Positions 6,145 through 7,434 of a stretch of DNA of 7,434 bases are shown here, one piece after another; the stretch's first letter is position 1, and each line of letters opens with the position of its first letter. A program made the translations under genes and the position numbers. The notes beneath the pieces are model-generated. The model was not told the origin of the DNA. It saw only the letters and a program-made list of their open reading frames with translations, and did no database searches. Source of the stretch: Candidatus Omnitrophota bacterium (GTDB taxonomy: Bacteria; Omnitrophota; Gorgyraeia; Gygaellales; Profunditerraquicolaceae); the NCBI GenBank assembly GCA_020061545.1, contig JAGUYA010000159.1, positions 1 to 7,434 of the forward strand, read 5' to 3'.

Positions 6145-6240
6145 CATAAATTCTTGTCGTCGTCCGGCTTGACCGGACGATCCAGAATTTCTGGATTCCG
6201 GCTTTGGCGAGAATGACACTATGGTAGAAATTTATGTCAC
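6141..6240. repeat. 100-bp palindromic element with perfect 12-bp inverted ends between convergent genes
   Basis: The ends GTGACATAAATT (6141-6152) and AATTTATGTCAC (6229-6240) are exact reverse complements. Inside are nested hairpins: CGTCCGG-CTTGA-CCGGACG (6161-6179), TCCAGAA-T-TTCTGGA (6181-6195), and an imperfect one around ATTCCGGC...GGCGAGAAT (6196-6213). The interior matches the style of the GATCCAGAATTCTGGATTCC...GGAATGAC intergenic repeats common in many bacterial genomes. The left arm holds the TGA that ends the transposase remnant, and the right arm, read on the other strand, holds the TGA that ends cvpA. The element could act as a two-way terminator or mRNA-stabilising structure, or be a small non-autonomous mobile element. 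No target duplication was confirmed. Confidence 0.7.
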
Positions 6241-6857
6241 AATGCGTCAGGAGATGTTTCTGGTTTTTTAAACACTCCTAAATCCTCTTGAATCTCCAAG
6301 ATAGTTTTATTGAATCTTTCATTTGGCATAAACTTGGACATAAAACTATTCCATAACCAACTATAGGTTGCAGGCGCGATTTTAAATAGACGATGGTCTA
6401 AATAAGAATCAGTAGCGTTATTTTTAAAATAATCTATACTAGAGATAACCAACATAAAGATGATTAAACTATTAAACAGAATTCCTCTGGCGAGACCTAA
6501 GACTAAACCTCCCCAATGATTTAATTGCGGCACTGCCTCTATCTTGTTGATTACGCGATAGAACATGCTACGCAATAAAACAAAGATAAGATACCCTAAA
6601 ATTGCCAGAGCAAGAAAAGATAAGAAATCCAAGAATTCAAACGGCACTTTTTCTCTGAGTATCGGAAGGCGCTGATTAATCCAATCTGAAAAAGTAGTAT
6701 AATAATGTAAGGCAAGATAGATTGCTAAAGTAGTGCCCAAGAGTTTGAAGAGTTCTATTAATAGACCATTCTTAAAAGCGATGTAACCTATTCTTAATAA
6801 AAGAATTATAACAACAATATCCACCCAATTGAATTGTTTAAGAATATCTAATAACAT
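6237..6857 (-). CDS. cvpA: CvpA family inner-membrane protein
   Basis: The 206-residue protein shows the CvpA (colicin V production) pattern: an opening NWVDIVVIILLLRIGYIAFK NG segment with GLLIELFKLLG, and the conserved later block GGLVLGLARGILFNSLI. Four membrane helices are visible at about 10-27, 33-51, 77-96 and 116-140, followed by a ~65-residue soluble tail of mixed charge, longer than in the shortest members. Family knowledge: these are inner-membrane proteins of poorly defined biochemical function, first linked to colicin V export and later to envelope stress tolerance. The start is supported by AGGAG (6864-6868 on the + strand numbering) 6 bases before the ATG. The gene converges on the transposase remnant, and its last codons and stop lie in the arm of the palindromic repeat, so the C-terminus may have been altered by that repeat. 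Confidence 0.88.
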   Translation of the reverse strand: MLLDILKQFNWVDIVVIILLLRIGYIAFKNGLLIELFKLLGTTLAIYLALHYYTTFSDWINQRLPILREKVPFEFLDFLSFLALAILGYLIFVLLRSMFYRVINKIEAVPQLNHWGGLVLGLARGILFNSLIIFMLVISSIDYFKNNATDSYLDHRLFKIAPATYSWLWNSFMSKFMPNERFNKTILEIQEDLGVFKKPETSPDAL

Positions 6858-7061
6858 ATGGAACTCCTGGTATGATTTTCAGGTATAAATTAAGGATTAT
6901 GCCTGATTACCGTGATTATTTTGCGTCGATATAATCTCTGCAATCTGATTTTTTATCACTGGAATCATTATTTTAACAAACTTGTGTCTTCTAATTTATT
7001 CTCTAAACACCAAACTTTATTTCTCTTGACCACCCTACTTTTTAAAACATTCCTTAAGCTA
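6858..7061. other. AT-rich intergenic stretch upstream of cvpA
   Basis: No convincing coding sequence is seen on either strand. It should hold the cvpA promoter. On the - strand a weak candidate pair is TTGCAG, 17 bases, AATAAT, ending about 50 bases before the cvpA ATG; only three of six -35 positions fit consensus, so this is a suggestion. A 61-codon + strand frame across it has low-complexity F/L/N-rich content and is not called. Confidence 0.3.
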
Positions 7062-7336
7062 TCAATTAAAAAAAATATTGTCAACTTGTTTGGATAAGAA
7101 AAACTTACAATACTCTTTGCTAAAGTCTTCCATAGCGTGTTCAAAATCTATAATCTCTTTTTCTCTCCACCATAATGGTTGAAATACTGGATAAAATTTG
7201 TAAAAAGAAGACGCTCCATAAGATTATTGCAATAATCCGAAGCAATAGCTGTATTGATAAATATTTCTCTTAAAGGGGCCTGTTTTGTGTTCTCTAATAT
7301 CTTAACACGGCTAACTATCTCTGTCCTTAGCCCAAT
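7062..7336 (-). pseudogene. Unrecognised reading frame broken by a one-base shift
   Basis: Reading the - strand from 7336, one frame gives TEIVSRVKILENTKQAPLRE followed by IFINTAIASDYCNNLMERLL. At the run of five A's (7202-7206) the sensible sequence moves to another frame: FYKFYPVFQPLWWREKEIID followed by FEHAMEDFSKEYCKFFLSKQ, ending in TGA (7062-7064). One additional base in that run would join the halves into about 90 residues without stops. The aromatic- and charge-rich composition (WWREKE, YCKFF) looks protein-like, unlike the opposite strand. I do not recognise the family. No ATG, GTG or TTG is found between the upstream stop (7337-7339) and the start of the sensible sequence, so the 5' end also seems damaged or beyond another shift. 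It could be a degraded gene or a sequencing/assembly error. Confidence 0.4.
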
Positions 7337-7355
7337 TTAAGAACTACCTTTTTAA

Positions 7356-7434
7356 ACGCAGATACACGCAGATTGCACGCAGATATACGCAGATTTAAAG
7401 ATTTATCTGCGAAAATCTCGCGTTTGATTTGCGA
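7356..7434. repeat. Helically spaced ACGCAGAT repeat array with inverted half (runs off the window)
   Basis: ACGCAGAT occurs four times, starting at 7356, 7366, 7377 and 7387, so steps are 10, 11 and 10 bases, about one DNA turn. After a short centre the reverse-complement unit follows: ATCTGCG (7405-7411), then degenerate ATCTCGCG (7415-7422) and ATTTGCGA (7427-7434). The innermost pair CGCAGAT/ATCTGCG can form a 7-bp stem with a 10-base loop. I recall repeats of this CGCAGATT type scattered between genes in many environmental bacteria, with no established function. The array probably continues past the right edge. Confidence 0.75.

Noticed and set aside
5961..6149. 62-codon + strand frame from ATG at 5961
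   Set aside because: It overlaps the transposase remnant in another frame; the recognisable transposase motifs are in the frame ending at 6144.
6912..7097. 61-codon + strand frame, rich in F, L and N
   Set aside because: Low-complexity AT-rich translation, no ribosome site, and it overlaps the end of the better-looking - strand frame.
7356..7434. CRISPR array
   Set aside because: Units are 8 bases at 10-11 base steps with an inverted half; there are no 25-40 base repeats, no unique spacers and no cas genes.

Overview
The window looks like chromosomal DNA from an AT-rich, probably uncultivated Gram-negative bacterium. An outer-membrane secretin and a TonB-type domain point to two membranes. 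The gene styles, the decayed transposase and the dispersed palindromic repeats remind me of Omnitrophota or related PVC-side genomes. That placement is an impression, not a result.

The left two thirds is part of a Tad/Flp (type IVc) pilus or secretion locus on the + strand. It opens with the C-terminal end of a SurA/PpiC-like peptidyl-prolyl isomerase (2-229). A short scar follows (230-540) holding a degenerate repeat, the first 25 codons of a GIY-YIG nuclease-like ORF, and a second, diverged copy of the isomerase tail. Then come cpaB (537-1445, probably started at an ATA codon), a CpaC/RcpA secretin with an extra C-terminal TonB domain (1554-3164), one polypeptide that fuses a CpaE/TadZ ATPase to a CpaF/TadA assembly ATPase (3168-5333), and a small DUF192 protein (5339-5695). 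Gaps between the last three genes are 3 and 5 bases, so they are probably co-transcribed and translationally coupled. Together they would give the outer-membrane pore (secretin), its periplasmic partner (CpaB) and the cytoplasmic motor with its positioning ATPase (CpaE-CpaF). The platform proteins TadB/TadC, the pilin, the minor pseudopilins and the prepilin peptidase are not in the window.

The cassette ends at 5696. The next ~450 bases hold a decayed IS4/IS1634-type transposase tail with three in-frame TAA codons (5788-6144), then a ~100-bp palindromic repeat bounded by perfect 12-bp inverted arms (6141-6240). Each arm supplies a TGA stop: one for the transposase remnant, the other for cvpA, which reads toward it on the - strand (6237-6857).

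Right of cvpA there is an AT-rich intergenic stretch (6858-7061), a - strand reading frame that looks coding but is broken by a one-base shift in an A-tract (7062-7336), and a helically spaced repeat array built on ACGCAGAT that runs off the window end (7356-7434).

The points most worth following are the two domain fusions in the Tad machinery (secretin-TonB and CpaE-CpaF) and the probable ATG-to-ATA change at the cpaB start.
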